DNA of 7,558 bases from Bacteroidetes bacterium UBA4009 (GTDB lineage: Bacteria; Bacteroidota; Bacteroidia; NS11-12g; UBA9320): assembly GCA_002384205.1 (NCBI GenBank), contig DGBH01000101.1:374-7931 (forward strand), written 5' to 3'. Numbering within the stretch: position 1 is the stretch's first letter; every line of letters begins with the position of its first letter. A model generated the notes under the pieces. The model had not been told where the DNA came from. It was given only the letters and a program-made list of their open reading frames with translations, and ran no database searches. Shown here piece by piece: positions 6,544-7,558 of the stretch. Made by a program: the position numbers and the translations under genes.

Positions 6544-7515
6544 TTGAAAACAATAGGAGTGTATACCAGTGGAGGCGATGCCCCAGGTATGAATGCATGT
6601 GTAAGAGCGGTAGTGCGTACAGCCATATATCACGGTCTGAATGTAAAAGGAATAATGAGAGGCTATGAGGGAATGATTTCGGGAGAAATCATAGATCTAG
6701 ATAGACAATCTGTAGCTAATGTAATTCAGCGTGGTGGGACATTCTTGAAAACAGCCCGAAGCGCAGAATTCATGACACCTGAAGGCAGAAAAAAAGCCTA
6801 TGAGAACGTTATAGCAAATGGCATTGATGCATTAGTGTGCATAGGGGGTAATGGCTCATACACAGGGGCTAAAATATTTACAGAGGAATATGGAATTCCT
6901 TGTATAGGATTACCGGGCACTATAGATAACGATTTGTATGGAACCGATTATACGATTGGTTATGACACGGCAATAAATACTGCTTTAGATGCTATCGACA
7001 AAATAAGAGACACCGCACACTCGCACGAGCGTGTTTTTATTGTAGAAGTTATGGGAAGAGATAGTGGATTCATTGCCCTAGATGTTGCCATTGCTGGGGG
7101 TGCCGAGGGTGCACTTATTCCGGAGGATATAGAAGATTGGGATAAGGTTATAAAGCACTTTAGTAGAGAAGGAAGGCGGCAAAAGTCTTTTTCAATAATA
7201 GTAGTAGCAGAAGGTGATGAGCAGGGAGGAGCATTGATTTTAGAAAAAAAATTAGCGGATATTTATCCGGATTTAAAGATACGAAGCACCATACTTGGTC
7301 ATGTACAAAGAGGCGGGAGCCCTAGTGCTCGAGATAGAATTTTGGCTTCAAGGTTAGGATCAGAGGCAGTAAAAGCACTTATAGATGGTCAAAAGTCAAT
7401 AACCGTCGGTATCGTAAATGATCAGGTATCTTATACCCCCTTTGCTTTGGCTATTCATGGTAAAAAGTCTGTTTCAAAAGACTTAATTCAATTGGCTGAA
7501 ATTTTAGCGAAATAA
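6544..7515 (+). CDS. pfkA: ATP-dependent 6-phosphofructokinase
   Basis: Cytoplasmic glycolytic enzyme converting fructose 6-phosphate and ATP to fructose 1,6-bisphosphate. The 323 residues match the usual bacterial PFK-A length (about 320). Motifs: SGGDAPGMN (9-17), ARSAEF (71-76), GGNGS (101-105), PGTIDND (124-130, catalytic base Asp128), SHERVF with Arg163, MGRDSG (170-175), GHVQRGGSP (252-260) and DRILASR (264-270). Gly104 and Gly125 indicate ATP rather than pyrophosphate as phosphoryl donor, since PPi enzymes have Asp and Lys there. The odd point is Asn103 where E. coli and most relatives have the Mg-binding Asp103. The start is TTG 6544-6546, preceded by an A-rich ATAAAAG; it gives the canonical N-terminus (KTIGVYTSGGD) and no in-frame ATG precedes the first motif. 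It follows the lipoprotein terminator, so it is probably transcribed alone or with genes beyond the window; no full consensus promoter box was found. Confidence 0.96.
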   Translation: MKTIGVYTSGGDAPGMNACVRAVVRTAIYHGLNVKGIMRGYEGMISGEIIDLDRQSVANVIQRGGTFLKTARSAEFMTPEGRKKAYENVIANGIDALVCIGGNGSYTGAKIFTEEYGIPCIGLPGTIDNDLYGTDYTIGYDTAINTALDAIDKIRDTAHSHERVFIVEVMGRDSGFIALDVAIAGGAEGALIPEDIEDWDKVIKHFSREGRRQKSFSIIVVAEGDEQGGALILEKKLADIYPDLKIRSTILGHVQRGGSPSARDRILASRLGSEAVKALIDGQKSITVGIVNDQVSYTPFALAIHGKKSVSKDLIQLAEILAK

Positions 7516-7558
7516 AGTTAGATTTTAATAAACTCATAATCCATAAAAAAGCCCATCT

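Noticed and set aside
7541..7558. A-run followed by GCCCATCT at the window end as the left arm of a terminator after pfkA
   Set aside because: The matching arm would lie beyond the window, so the hairpin cannot be confirmed.

Overview
The window is ordinary chromosomal DNA of a member of the Bacteroidota. Four things point there: the sequence is AT-rich; Shine-Dalgarno sites are nearly absent, with A-rich stretches before starts instead; promoter boxes fit the Bacteroidota -7 consensus TAnnTTTG; and the proteins, a Lon with an acidic N-terminal extension, a DUF3887-type alpha/beta hydrolase and an Ig-like lipoprotein, are typical of that phylum. The class cannot be fixed from this sequence. 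No phage, IS, CRISPR, tRNA or rRNA element is visible.

Layout. Bases 1-1460 (+) hold the 3' part of hisS (histidyl-tRNA synthetase) and an RluA-family pseudouridine synthase, which share a TTGA stop/start overlap and probably form one transcript serving tRNA charging and RNA modification. Bases 1554-2852 (+) encode an exported serine hydrolase with an intact Ser-Asp-His triad. It faces lon (2903-5380, -), the ATP-dependent quality-control protease. The two genes converge on one short bidirectional terminator hairpin whose DNA also encodes the last residues and stop codon of Lon.

Bases 5381-5589 separate the divergent lon and lipoprotein genes. This is the most information-rich non-coding stretch. 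It holds a consensus -7 box facing each way (TACATTTG toward lon, TATATTTG toward the lipoprotein), a perfect 10-bp inverted repeat between them, and a possible 33-codon hydrophobic reading frame in the lon leader that overlaps the lon start. Bases 5590-6447 (+) encode a lipoprotein of unknown function, closed by a strong intrinsic terminator. Bases 6544-7515 (+) encode ATP-dependent 6-phosphofructokinase, starting from TTG and carrying Asn where the Mg-binding Asp of the GGDGS motif is usual.

No new multi-gene system is apparent. The leads worth checking are the lon/lipoprotein divergent control region with its small ORF, the terminator embedded in lon, the PFK active-site substitution and the unassigned lipoprotein.
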